A program made the translations under genes and the position numbers. DNA of 64,000 nt from the NCBI RefSeq assembly GCF_000516985.1, contig NW_006917099.1, positions 186,001 to 250,000 on the forward strand, given 5' to 3'. Under the pieces are notes generated by a model, which had not been told where the DNA came from, did no database searches, and saw only the letters and a program-made list of their open reading frames with translations. This stretch comes from Pestalotiopsis fici W106-1. Taxonomy: Eukaryota; Ascomycota; Sordariomycetes; Amphisphaeriales; Sporocadaceae. Numbering within the stretch: the stretch's first letter is position 1; every line of letters begins with the position of its first letter. This document shows positions 46,015 through 57,499 of this stretch, in pieces.

Positions 46015-48335
46015 AGAATGCAAATACCCAGGATGAGAAAAATATTGGCCGTCACGAGTAAATCGGAGCTGCAACTTACGGGTGGACTGCGGGACTGTTT
46101 CCGCAAACCCAAGCCAGCTCTGGGTGAGGCAGGGAATTAGGAATGCATTGAGCGAGGCGTTTGTCAACTTTCTTCTCTGGATCGAGCACACTGCCTGATT
46201 TGCTCTCTTGTCACATCAAGGAAGTTCAGTTGTAGGCGCACTTCAAGCTCGGAAAAAAAAAAAAGAAATGCGACCGTGTACCCAAGTCAAGACCAGCCCT
46301 ACGGGAAGCTGGGGCAGTTTACGATCCGTGGCGCCTGCATAGACCATGTCTTTGAGTCATCTGATCTCACATATTGTATCGGAGGTGCAACATCGGGCAT
46401 ACTAGCACCTGCCACCCTGTTCGGGCATTTTTGGCGAGGATTGCAACCATCCAGACGTTGCGTGTCTGTCTAACCTCTATGGTTAATAATGACATTGAGT
46501 GGAGATAGACAAATAGCTCACTAGACAAGCTTTCACGAGCATAATGTTATGAGTTTTACTTGCTTTGTAAATTTTGGCCTGGTCAGTGTGTGTTCGTAGT
46601 TGTCTTACCCATCCAAGAATACATCAAAACATCGGGTTCTCAGTAATCTTGACGGCTGAAAACTATGTAGTCGTACCCTCTGTGGTGAAATATGGGCGTA
46701 CAATGTTTGTACATCTACTAAGCAATCATGCCAGCCATAGGCGAGCGGATGAACCAGCTGAAGAGACTGGCGGTAGTATAAGTCGGGTAAGCGTTAGCAC
46801 AACGGGTGCAAACAATGTCCCGAATATGGCTGTTGGATATTCTCGAATGACCCTGTATTGCAAGTCCTAGTGGATCTAAAAGCTTACATTCTGCAGATCT
46901 TGATCAGGCTGTATAATTCGCATTGTAAAATCTATGCAGCTGGTAGCATTGAGCTATCTTACAAGAGTACCTAGGTACATATTGTACAGAGTACCGAAGA
47001 CTGAGACCATGTTGGCTCCACTCTTGAGGGCCACCAGACGTCCAGGGGATCGACGTACGCCAAGGCTCTACTCTAATTCTTAAATGCTGAAATCCGCCCT
47101 GTATTGGCTCTCTTCTCAGTTGGGGTCCCATATTACCGACTCCTCCTGTGAGACCTAGAAAGCCGCTTCCGCGTTCCGCACAACTCACCTACAGTATCTA
47201 TCTATCTCATCTCGGATCGTAAGTTGGCCTACAGGCATGGACGCTGGATTTTGCTACAGTCGCGCAACACCATGACGTCGTGGTTATGCTTAAAACAGCG
47301 ACATAACAAAGCCCGTAGTGAAGTCACAGATGAGTTGCTCCATTCAGTAATCAAAGCGCACACCCAAAGGTATCATACTATCAGGGCAGTTGCGCTCGGT
47401 GGGTGGTAGCAATGACGGGCTTGACATGCCTCAGCTGGACTCGAAGGAAGAGGGAGAGAAGAGGGAGGCACAAAGCGTGCAGTATAGAATGCAGTGTGAT
47501 GAACACGAGATTTTACTTCAGCGATAGCAACAGGATCTGTGGACAACCGACCAATAAGAGCTGCACCTTGAGAAAAACCGTTTGCTTTGCAGCATGGTTG
47601 CAAAAAAAGGACCAGGGGCCACTTGCAGCATGTATATGCAGCTGCCCGCCTCCCTCGATATTTGTTGTTTGTTCCTATTCGTCGTGGTCGGTGAATTACC
47701 TGTCAACTACCTAGAAAGTGTGGTTGGGATCGTGTTGACCCTGGATGGTGCCATTTTTTTTTTCTCTCTTTAAATCTTAGCTTACCATTAGAAGGTCTGC
47801 CCTGTCATACTGGACGTATGTGAATTATGTATACGATGTAATTGACATTGCGCTGACCGGCTCGCTTGTGGCTGCTCTTGTCAGAAATCCTACTAATGGA
47901 ACGGATCCTAGCTAGGCAAACAAAACAAAAAAGTCCAAACTTGTCCCTCGAAACGAGACTGGTCGGGGCGTTCTAGGACCATCCAGGTGGTGGTAGTTCG
48001 TATAATCTACATCCATCTCAGCACAGTCCAGCTTACCTAGCAGGAGACTTGACGTTGCTGATCTCCATCAGAAGTTGCCGGTTAGCCTTTTACCTAGGCA
48101 GGCAAGCAAGCAAAGGGCGGGTGCGATACAAATAGAATCGCATTCCACAAGTCCAGAAACTGTGTTCTAGATATTGCTTCTTTTTTTTTCTCCCCTTTGC
48201 TCACATCTCATCGTCCGACTGTCACGAGCATCATTCCCCCTTCCTACACGATACGACACGACACACACAAACACGACATCTCTCCACGGTAGTACTACAT
48301 ATACGCATTACACACATACAACAACAGCAGATACT
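46015..48335. other. Intergenic, 2.3 kb
   Basis: No gene found. Short ORFs only. The last 150 nt before 48336 are CT- and CA-rich, a typical leader for the small secreted protein. Confidence 0.4.
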
Positions 48336-49011
48336 ATGCAGCTCTCGACGATAATTGCCAGCGTCCTGGCTTCGGCAGCCTCCATCACGGCAGCTCCGAC
48401 TGCTGAAATCGCAAAGAGGGAGGCTGGTGGTGTAAGTCTATTGCTGTCTACTTTACCTATCTGCCGACAGGCATTTTTTCTGTCCAGATAGTCTTTTGGG
48501 GCGCGCGCAATTGCTGATCCTCTCCACAGGTGCTCATCTGCCAAGGTGCCAATGCTACTGGCAACTGCCACTATGAGGTGTACACCATGCAAGAGTGCCA
48601 CGATCTCCCGGCAAATCTACAGCGCAACGCATCAACTTTTGCCCCCGATGGTGACAATTTCTACTGTTACCCCAGAGCGTTAAGTTTTTTTTTTTTTTTT
48701 TTTTTTTCTATAATAAACTATTTCTACGGCAGGCTTTGGTCGGAACCGCCGAATCCTGCCTGGGGAGTCGAGTTTCAGAGGCTGGGCTGCCAATCAACTC
48801 GTGTGAATCAGACTAGAGCAACAGGACATCTCTCGCTGACACAAGTGCAAAACGATTTAGTGGAAACTGTTCGCAAATCTGCACTTCACCGACGGGCTGT
48901 ACTTTTGGTGCAGTCTCTTTCAACAGCCCCGTCAAGTATGACCTGAGCTCGATACAGTGGGACAACTTGATTGGAGCCTTTTCCTGTCACCTCAACGAGA
49001 CTTCGACATAG
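48336..49011 (+). CDS. Small secreted cysteine-rich protein (8 Cys after signal peptide), unknown function
   Basis: Three exons: 48336-48431, 48530-48678, 48861-49011; 131 residues; all phases fit. The signal peptide is MQLSTIIASVLASAASITAA, followed by a short pro-segment ending in Lys-Arg at residues 27-28. The next residues are Glu-Ala, a Kex2/Ste13-like site. The mature part has eight cysteines in VLICQGANATGNCHYEVYTM, ECHDLP, FYCYPRAGNCSQICTSPTGC and SCHLNE, enough for four disulfides, plus N-glycosylation sites (NAT, NCS, NET). It ends FGAVSFNSPVKYDL...GAFSCHLNETST. The second intron (48679-48860) has a weaker donor GTTAAG and a T tract of about 23 nt. It is needed to rejoin the pattern; unspliced, the reading is lost. 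Size, cysteines and pro-site fit an effector-like or antimicrobial secreted protein, but this is inference. Confidence 0.82.
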
Positions 49012-49858
49012 ACATGGTGGTTCTTTCTAGAACAATGATTGATCTAGATTTCTGGAAACGGTTGGACGCTGTTCCGCTACTGAAAGCGACATGAGAAATG
49101 ACACATGGAAAAAAAAAAAGGTGTACGGTCTGCTGGTTTCGTTCAGGCGCTCTATAGAAGGACAGGCTGATGTTCTTCAACGCCATCGTCTTGTATCACT
49201 TGCAAGGAAGCTCGCAAGAGACTCAACTTGCACTAATGTAATTAATAAAAGGGTATTGACACTACAAAAGTGCACTACGTATACAATTCCAAAAGAAAAA
49301 CACGAATAGCATGAATGCTGGTGGAGCCCCGGGGGTTCGGCGTTCGGCTTGGCGCACTACAGGTTATGACGCCAGTATCTCGGCGGGGTTTCTCTGGGCA
49401 AGCTCTCAGCTCTCAGGCTTAATATCTCCAAGATTGGGAAACTTCTCAGCGGGGTAGCAGCAGCAGCATTGAGCTTCCTGCTCCATCTGCCGGGAGGGGT
49501 CCGAATGAATCAACTTCTTTTTAATCAATGGCACTCTTGTAAAAGGCTTGACAGTTTTCATAGTCTAATAGTACTACATTATCTCGAGAGATTGAACTGT
49601 GACAACCAATTGGAGCCTTTACTACTTGATAATCCTCGTATCGACAGATCGGAGTCGAATCCGCAGGACATTCATATATACAGACCTCGGAACCGAGTCC
49701 GATATCTACCTCTCACTCTACCTAGCTAGGTATACTCAAGCTTTCACTCTTGGGATCACAACTTTTGCATGCTACACAGGATCGCAGCAACACTCACCAC
49801 GAGACTTCCGAGCTATTCTACTTATCGATTTTTCAGTGTCGTTGCAACAAGACTCAAG
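49012..49858. other. Intergenic, 0.85 kb, promoter of the hydrolase gene
   Basis: A TATATA at 49675-49680 lies about 180 nt upstream of the S-formylglutathione hydrolase ATG and may be its TATA box. A GC-rich, AGCAGCAGCAG-containing stretch lies near 49458. No gene is seen. Confidence 0.4.
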
Positions 49859-50941
49859 ATGCCTTTCGAAACCAAGGCCACCATCGCCAGCTGCGGCGGA
49901 AAGCTCCTGAAGCTTTCGCACGAGTCCAAGAGCACCAAGACGCCCATGGATGTGAACCTCTATCTGCCGCCAGCTGCCAAGACCCAGAAGGTTCCCCTAC
50001 TGATCTACCTGTCTGGTTTGACTGTAAGTGACTTTTTTTTTTTCCCGGGTGCCGCTCGATCGAATATTATGCCGTTCATTCGCAGCTCAAGGGTAGCCAA
50101 ACTCAAGGGCTGGTTCTTGTTGCGGCTGATCGAGCAAACTTGATCGCTTGCCCGTGTACGACGGAATTTCAGTCTGGACCTTGGTCCATGAGAGAGCACC
50201 CTTCTCGTCACGATAGTAGCTGACACAATATATCCATTCTAGTGTACACCCCAGAACTGCACCGAAAAGGGCTTCTTCCAGCAGGCCGCCGCCAAGGCCG
50301 GCATCGCGGTGCTGTACCCCGACACGTCGCCGCGCGGTGCCAACCTGCCGGGCGAGACGGACGCCTGGGACTTTGGCGCCGGCGCCGGCTTCTACATCAA
50401 CGCGACACAGGAGCCGTGGTCCGGCCACTACCACATGGAGACGTACGTGCGGGACGAGCTGCCCGAGGCCATCTTTGCAGAGTTTGGTGCGCAGCTCGAC
50501 AGCAGCCGCGTCTCCATCACCGGCCACAGCATGGGCGGCCACGGCGCCCTGACCCTGTTCCTCAAGAACCCGGGCAAGTACAAGAGCGTCAGCGCCTTTG
50601 CGCCCATTTCCAACCCCACCCAATGCCCCTGGGGCGAAAAGGCCTTCTCGGGATACCTGGGCACCGCCGACCGCGAGGGCTGGAAGGCCCACGACGCCAC
50701 CGAGCTCATCTCGGGCGCCTCGTGGAAGGGCCACGAGATCCCCCTGCTGGTCGACGTCGGCACCGGCGACAACTTTTACAAGCAGGGCCAGCTCCTGCCC
50801 GAGAACTTGGAAAAGGCTGCCCGCGATAATGGCATCACCGGCCTCACGGTCCGCTACCAGGATGACTATGATCACTCGTACTTTTTCATCTCGTCATTTG
50901 CCGAGGACCATGTCAAGCACGCTGCCAAGTACCTGCTATAG
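49859..50941 (+). CDS. S-formylglutathione hydrolase
   Basis: Two exons: 49859-50023 and 50243-50941, with a 219-nt intron; 287 residues, the usual length of the family. Exon 1 ends in PLLIYLSGLT and exon 2 resumes CTPQNCTEKGFFQQAAAKAG, a conserved junction. The nucleophile is Ser151 in GHSMGG; the other triad members are Asp231 (GTGDNFY) and His266 (DDYDHSYFF). The conserved PDTSPRG and DFGAGAGFY segments are present. The enzyme hydrolyses S-formylglutathione to glutathione and formate, the last step of glutathione-dependent formaldehyde removal in the cytosol. The dehydrogenase partner is not in the window; a glutathione synthetase gene lies 13 kb away but there is no sign of linkage. Confidence 0.96.
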
Positions 50942-51431
50942 CTGTGTTCTAGATGGGTGTAAATAGTAAATAAAATATTGATAGCTGCAAGCTTTGGATA
51001 TCGTACACCTTGCCAACATCAGCGTTCCCTGATATTCCTTCTGAAATATCCTCCTGGACCTGCTTCTGCTCTCAAAAACGTGTATCGAAGATATATCAAT
51101 AAAAACAGCAATATTGTGACAGCCAAAAGGAGATGGTGTCGATACCATGTGCCATGTCCAATTCATTGTGGCGGGATGTTTAATCTTCAACTCGCGCTAT
51201 GGCATCTCAATATTGTACTCACACGAGGAGACATGATTTTCTTGCAACCTTGTAGCATGCTTCTCTTTTCAACCAACTCGTAGTGACTCGAACATTTGCG
51301 CAGGGATATCTAGAAGCAACTTATACAACAAAATCAATCAACCTCTTGCGAGGGAAAAGTCTTCTCAATTGTCCCGCACACACACCCCACGTGGATTTTG
51401 GTTTATTGCAACACACTCCTGGTAAATCTCT
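50942..51431. other. Convergent intergenic region, 0.5 kb
   Basis: Lies between the stops of the hydrolase (plus) and afi1 (minus). AT-rich, with AATAAA-like sequences near 50970. Contains only 3' UTR-like sequence. Confidence 0.45.
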
Positions 51432-54066
51432 TTAACTGACTCTCCTGCTTAGCTCGAGGTGGAATCCGTCCTTCTCCAGCTTACTCCGCATCTCAGCCTC
51501 AGCGTCTCGCTTGATGCGGTGATAAGCCAACTTTTCGAACCTACTCAGGCCTTTCCACCAATGCTGGCCGGCTTCGTGCTCACTAATCTTCTCAAGGAGA
51601 TCCGCCGTCTTGACGCGGACGTCCTTGTCTTTGTGGAATAGACCCAATGCCAGGTAGAAAAGCCCAGCATGGGATTCGGGGGCGACTGTGAGCAAGAGAC
51701 ATATCTCGTCATAAGAAAATACATGCTTGGAAAAGGCCAGGTAAATCTCCCGACTCTGGGCAGGGTTGAGCTTCTGCGTACGCAGACGATCATGCATGTG
51801 ATGGAGGTCAAGACCCTTCAGGGGGCGAATCGTGTAGATCTGAGCAAGGTCCTGTCTCGACTGTTAGTCTTTTGATATGTGATATAGAGAGGTGTGCACA
51901 TTCGTACCTGAATGAAGCTGTAATAGCTTCGGGTATTCCGCCAGCCCTCTATCCTAGACACATTGCCAGCAAGCTCTCTCTGTTTAGCATTGTCGTCTGC
52001 CCACACATAACCGTGCCCGCTGATCCCGATATTGCTAGTGTCTGCATCATCGCCGCCAATGTATAATGCACTTGCGCCGTACACGCTCTCTTCAAAAGCT
52101 GCAGCTATTCTCGTAAATTTGACCACCCAATCGCGGAGTTTGGCACGGATTACTCGTTCGCCAAGTCTTGCGGCGATGCCCTTGAGAATATCATTCATAA
52201 AGACCACATCTCCGGTCAAGTCAGTACTAGAGCTTGAGCCACTGACGAGATTAGCGTGTGCTGGATGTTGTTGCTGGAAATAGGCCAGGCCTTCAGTGGT
52301 GGCAGCTGGTTCGATCTTGCTACTGATCTTGATTCTTCCGCTCGGAATATCGCAAAGAATATCCCACCACTCTGGGTGAAGCTCAAAGGTTGGGTTGGTC
52401 ACTCCAGCAATAAAGCCTGGGACATTCAGCAAGTCGTCGATTTTGGTCAGATCGGTGTAGGGAAAGGCAAAGCGGGTAAAGCCTCTCAAAACTCCGCCAG
52501 ATGCCAGAGCACATGCTGCCAAGACCGCTTCTGCAACGTCTCCGGAAGGCATATTGTGGCCAAGGAAGATGATTCGCTTTTGTGTCAGTAGCGCGTTCGC
52601 CAGGACTATGATTGGATGTGTGCTGGGTCCATTCGTTGTCAAGTGAGGATGTACCGGGAATGGCTGTGGCGCTTTGGCGTGTGGTTCCGAAAACGTCTGG
52701 ATCAGTTTGATAATTGAGAAGTCTCCCACCGTCTCTGGCATGACGGCTGTTGGTACCTTGACGGGAATCGGGATTCCCTTGTAAAGCACCTTGCTTTCAA
52801 ACTCGTGAGTATCTCGCGGCAATGCGTAGCCTGATGATCCTTCCAAGTGAGCCTTGGTGCCCGCGCGAGAGATTCCGTGTAGTTTGGGTGGACTCATGCT
52901 TGCGTCGAGTGGCTCAGTGACCGAACCTTCACGATCCTCTGCCATTCGCATCTTAATCATTTGGCCGAACTTTTCGACAAAAAGATCCTTGTTGTCACTG
53001 GCCAACAGGAGATTCCGCTCCAGAAGGCTCAGCTTTGGCATGAGCGATAAATCCATGTTGTTGACTGCATCGTAAAGCATGGACAAGGTCTCGGGGACCG
53101 GCGATTTGAAGTACTCTTCTAATGCAAGTAGGAGAAGCGGCTGCTCAAAAGTCAGTTATCCTGGTGATGGGATCGAGATCCGATTCGCAGCACTCAACGA
53201 ACCTTGTATATGTGCAAGAAGGGATGCCGTGTGCATATCGCCATAGCCTTGACTATCGCACCTCTTTTGACGCTCTTGTCGTGTTTTGTATTCACCAGAT
53301 TTAGGACGTAAACCAATGGAGGGCCCTCGCCGCCTTCTGGCTCTTCATCGCTCGTTTCATCGTCGTCATTCATGTCGTCTTCGTCGTCGTCGTCGATTTC
53401 CTCGTCAGCAGAGCTCTCGTCGTTTTCGTCAATTAAGCCTGCCGCGCGATCACGTCTCCGTTTCCTTCTTTCCTTGTTCTCTTTCTTCTTATTTGCTTCC
53501 TCCTCCTCTTCCTCCTGTGTACTATCCTTGTGCAGGAAGAAGATGGTCCAGTCCTGGTTGCGCGCATGGGCCTGGTCCGGCAACATGAGCTCTGCTAGCA
53601 TGTGCTCATCACCGGTGATGGCCACCGGATATTGATGCTCCATGACCGGACCCCGGTCAATGTCGAAAGAGGCGACCAGTATATATTCGACATGATTTGC
53701 GGTTGACCCCCGAGGATACTGTGGACGTAATTTCCTGGGCGGATGAGCCTCAGGATTGGTCCGCTTCGGGGGTGCAGAGAGCGACGAGTGCTGCGAAGAA
53801 GCCACCGTCCTGCTTCCAATGGACGACGTCTTGTTCGATTTGGAGCTGGGGTCGGATATACGATCGAGGTCAGAGTGGACAGGTGGCTGCGGCGACCTTG
53901 AAGGCTGCCTCGAGTGATGCGACATTTGTGAAGGCGATCGTGACGGTGGAAAGGACGACAGTGATGCGCGGGGATTCGCGGGAGCGGCATGGCCGTTCTG
54001 TTGTATGGACTGGTTCGTGTTCGTTCGCGACATGAACGGTCGCCCAACTCCCGAGACCGAAGCCAT
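51432..54066 (-). CDS. afi1: Afi1-type polarity / Arf3-interacting protein (DENN-related)
   Basis: Three exons on the minus strand: 53203-54066, 51908-53140, 51432-51851; 838 residues; junctions in phase. Residues 1-115 are Ser/Pro-rich and disordered. The Afi1 Arf3-docking region begins near residue 124 ([20 protein letters not shown]). It is interrupted by a Glu/Lys/Arg coil and an acidic run (about 185-245) and resumes [20 protein letters not shown]. The second exon carries the DENN/SPA-type region ([55 protein letters not shown]). The C-terminal exon contains [17 protein letters not shown] and a helical end. In yeast Afi1 binds Arf3-GTP at the plasma membrane and supports polarised growth; here a role at hyphal tips is inferred. 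The start at 54066 is the first ATG. Confidence 0.88.
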
Positions 54067-56567
54067 GCTGTGAAAAAGCTGCTCCTACCTATCTATCGGT
54101 AGCCCGTCCCGCACAAGACGGTGCTTGCGTCGTGTATTGATACTGTTGTATTGGCGAGTACTCGTACAGGACAGACAGGGAAGCAGCAGCAGCAGATCCT
54201 CTGCAGGCTTCGCTACCCAGTGACACCTGACGAGGACTATTTGTCGCTCACTCGCTGGCTTTGGAGATGTAGCAGCTGCACCGACCGTCTTCCCTGTGCA
54301 ACGGTGATGGCTGCAGCGCGCGGCGTCGTATTCTCTTTGGATTTGGTGGTGTATGGAGTCAAAAGAGACTCAACTGGGGAGGGGGGGAATCTGTGCTGGG
54401 GTGTCTAATTAAGACTGACTGGCTGCTGCTGCTACTACCTACTACTGCTACTACTACTACAAGTTGACCCTGGGCCTGGTATCGGAAGTAGGTATGCAGT
54501 GTTTTAGGCACTTTGACGGAGTATCCCCATGCCCGCCAAAACCGCCCGGAAGTAAAAGGGGTTCCAACGTTGCAAGGAGATCAGCGTGGTTCGTTCCCAA
54601 TCGCGGACAGTGAAAGTGGACGTGCGCTCGAAACGGTATTGGTTGCGGCTCTTGCCTGTCACTTTGGGTGTGATCCATCCACTAGAGTCTCCATCACATT
54701 ACGAAACAATTCCCACCGGTTCAAACATGCGATTGAGGATCCAATGGACGAACTTTGACGAGGACTGGGGTTGAGAGCTGAAGATGAGTCGGCGGTAAAA
54801 GAAGATAGCCACTGAGGGGGAGGGCGGCCGAAACGCGAGACACGGTCTGCATCACTACAGAGCACTAAAAAGATTAGGATAAAGCCCGTAAGACAAGGCT
54901 CATCTCTCGCATTCTTAAATGTATTCAGCGAGGTACTATATCAACGGGTGACGCCAGTAGCGCCGTCGCCCCTTTCACATGCCGGCAACAACAGCTATCT
55001 TGATGCTCTGGTCGTCGTACACGACCATGCTGGTGCTTGAATATAGATTAGGCGAGTATAACAAATATAACGACAGCTGGTATGTGGAAGCTGCTGACGT
55101 GCAGTGCCAGGACCCTGAAAATGGGGACCCCTGCTGCCAGTAGTAATTTATAAACCCACCAAGAAAAAAAAAAGAAAATTAGAGCGTTCCTGGCAGTCAA
55201 GTCATCTGGTGACAGGTCCAAAGCAGGAGAGAAAACCCAATTTCACATTGGGCCAGTTATTAGCGCAACCCGCTAGAAGAGGATGGAGTGATATCGTGGG
55301 TTGTGGATGCCACACCTTTTTTCTGGACTTCTGCAGCCCTTGGGCCAGTCAAGGGCAAACAAAAATCTTGGACATGTTGAGTAGAGCTTTGGAGGCAAGG
55401 AGGCATCCCGAGCATCTACACCTCCTCCAGCATTATAAACGTTAGATCGGTACCAAGCCCCATATTTGGATCCAGTGATTTACCACGTACTCTCCCATAT
55501 ATTTTGTGCTGCTCAATACTGGCTGTTATAGAGGTTCTTCGCCCGGTGCCCACACCAGTTGCTAGAAATTTTTATCAGCCGTATCGTACCATAGAAAGGA
55601 TAAGGGAAGATACCAGACACACCAGAGCAAAGAAATATGGGGCATGTACTGATCTAACGTATATTATGCTGGAGGAGGTGTAGCGATTCATTAGTTTGCC
55701 GATTCTACCGAACTACTTGATACACTGCCGACACCAACCTCTGGTTATGGAAGTGGTGAATGTTCCAGAGCATCAGTTTGGTTGGCTGGGTCAATGTATT
55801 GGAGGCAATGCAGCCAATTTCGGATAGTCTCTGGAGGCCTAAACATCTGAAGTCAAAATCGTCAAAAACGTCATGGCCTTGATGTCCAACTGAATAAATA
55901 TCCACAAGCTTTTGAGAAGAAAGGCAATCAATCGAATTGACGTATGAAATAGCATCTGGTGCCCAAAATCAGGTTGAATCCCCATACTATCGACATTCTC
56001 CCATTGGAGAGCTGAGCAGCAGTGACGCCCATCATGATGGGGGGGGGGCTGGAGCCAGGTCGCCAGGCGCCCAGCTTCTGGGCCTCGAGTAGTGTCGTGC
56101 CAAGCCCACAAGGTTACTTCGATCCCCCGCCATCGAGCCCCAGACGGTCAGTCGTGATCCGTGCCAACCTCGCCCAACCACGAGAGGTGCTGGTTCGTTG
56201 TCCGGCCACTGTTTATCTCCTCGCTCGCAGCCTCATGGCATCGCCACAACAAGTAAATACATGCGCAGCTGCAATTCAAGAAAATTTGCTGAGATCATCA
56301 TCACAGCCATCACACGTCCATGAAAAAGAAAGGACAAGAATTCTTTACTTTGCACAAGATACCCTGTTTGATTGTATTGTCCATTCCAGCAATATTCCCC
56401 CGGCGAGCCCGACATCCGTTCGCATTGTTTACTTTTGCAATCAGAGATATTTTAGTTCAAACATCTCAATCCACTCAGCTTACACCATGGTATGACGTCC
56501 CATGTGGAGAAAATCAGAGATGAATCAATCGTGCTAACTCTAGACCCTCTCGTACCTTACATAGGCC
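54067..56567. other. Divergent intergenic region with a MITE, 2.5 kb
   Basis: Between afi1 (minus) and the EF-hand gene (plus). Apart from the MITE at 55419-55680 it holds a CTG/CTA microsatellite (about 54423-54462), a short A tract (about 55164-55174) and a G run at about 56039-56047. No gene was recognised. Confidence 0.45.
55419..55680. mobile_element. MITE, Tc1/mariner-like, 262 bp with TA target duplication
   Basis: The two ends are inverted copies of each other: CACCTCCTCCAGCAT at 55419-55433 and its reverse complement ending at 55680. The inverted repeat extends about 49 bp inward (through ACGTTAGATC and CCCCATATTT), with about five mismatches or gaps. TA lies directly outside each end (55417-55418 and 55681-55682), the target duplication of the Tc1/mariner/pogo superfamily. 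There is no transposase ORF, so it is non-autonomous. It lies in intergenic DNA about 890 bp upstream of the EF-hand gene. Confidence 0.88.
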
Positions 56568-57499
56568 ATGTCAGCTGCGTACAAACCATCTCCTCTTGGC
56601 TACGGATCACCGCGAAGCTCTCCCTTTCGCAGACCCGAATCGCCTGCTGCATCGTCGCCACTCAGACAGTCAACACCACCCGGTACACCTTCGAGGATCG
56701 GTCACTTGCGCTCTCCATCACGACTAGGAAGCGATTCAACGCCAGTAAAAGCCGCTCCAACTTCACCAGACTTTACTCGATCTAGGCCACTGCCGCAGCC
56801 AGAAAACATGGCCAGTCCACGCCTTGGTTCACCGGTATCAATCAGATCGCAGGCGCCAGCGGCTGCAACAGGAGGTAACGCACTGTCGCAGCTACAACCA
56901 CAACAACTTCGAGTCCTGAGGGATGGTTTCCAGATCCTTGATAGGGACAGCGATGGCTCTGTCAACAGAGAGGATGTTGCCGATATGATGAACCAGCTGG
57001 GTAGGTTCAAGAAACCGTTGATTTTGCTGCACCCGACTCTTTTGCTGATATCAATGCACTCCCAGGCATGACGCCCAGTCAATCAGAGCTTTCGCAATTC
57101 TTCCCACCAGGTGGACCGCAAAACATGACACTCGCCGTATTTCTAAATAGTATAGCGAATACGCTATCGGCCATGTCGCCCAGCAGTGAACTGTTGTCAG
57201 CCTTCTCCGCCTTTGACGACGACGACAGTGGTCAGGTCGATCTTGCCGAGCTGCGGGATGCATTGCTCCATACAGCCCCGGAGCCGGGCGAGAGCGCATT
57301 ATCACCGCACGAGGTGGAAAAGATCATGGCTAGTTTCAGCGGACGAAGAGCCTTCAGCAAGAGCACAATGTCGGCAGGTGTATCAAGGAAGAAGGGTGAA
57401 GTCTTCAAATACCAGGATTTTGTAAACTCCATCGTCGGGGGCAGCGGGGCGGCGGAGCCAGCGCCTAGCAGCAGTGGTTCCGAGCAAAGTGAAGGATGA
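56568..57499 (+). CDS. EF-hand protein, myosin regulatory light chain-like
   Basis: Two exons: 56568-57000 and 57066-57499; 288 residues. The first ~105 residues are Ser/Pro/Arg-rich (MSAAYKPSPLGYGSPRSSPF) with many SP sites, likely phosphorylated and disordered. The calmodulin-like part begins near residue 112 (LQPQQLRVLRDGFQILDRDS). EF-hand loop 1 is DRDSDGSVNRED (residues 125-136), with good calcium ligands but Asp at the last position. The third EF-hand-like loop is DDDDSGQVDLAE (195-206), complete. Intervening EF-hands are degenerate. The pattern resembles regulatory light chains of type II myosin (S. pombe Rlc1), with a long fungal N-terminal extension. A contractile-ring or septation role is inferred. 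The alternative is another calmodulin-related protein. The ATG chosen is the first one opening the frame; a non-coding or tiny upstream exon is possible because ATG-GTATGA occurs at about 56488. Confidence 0.82.
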
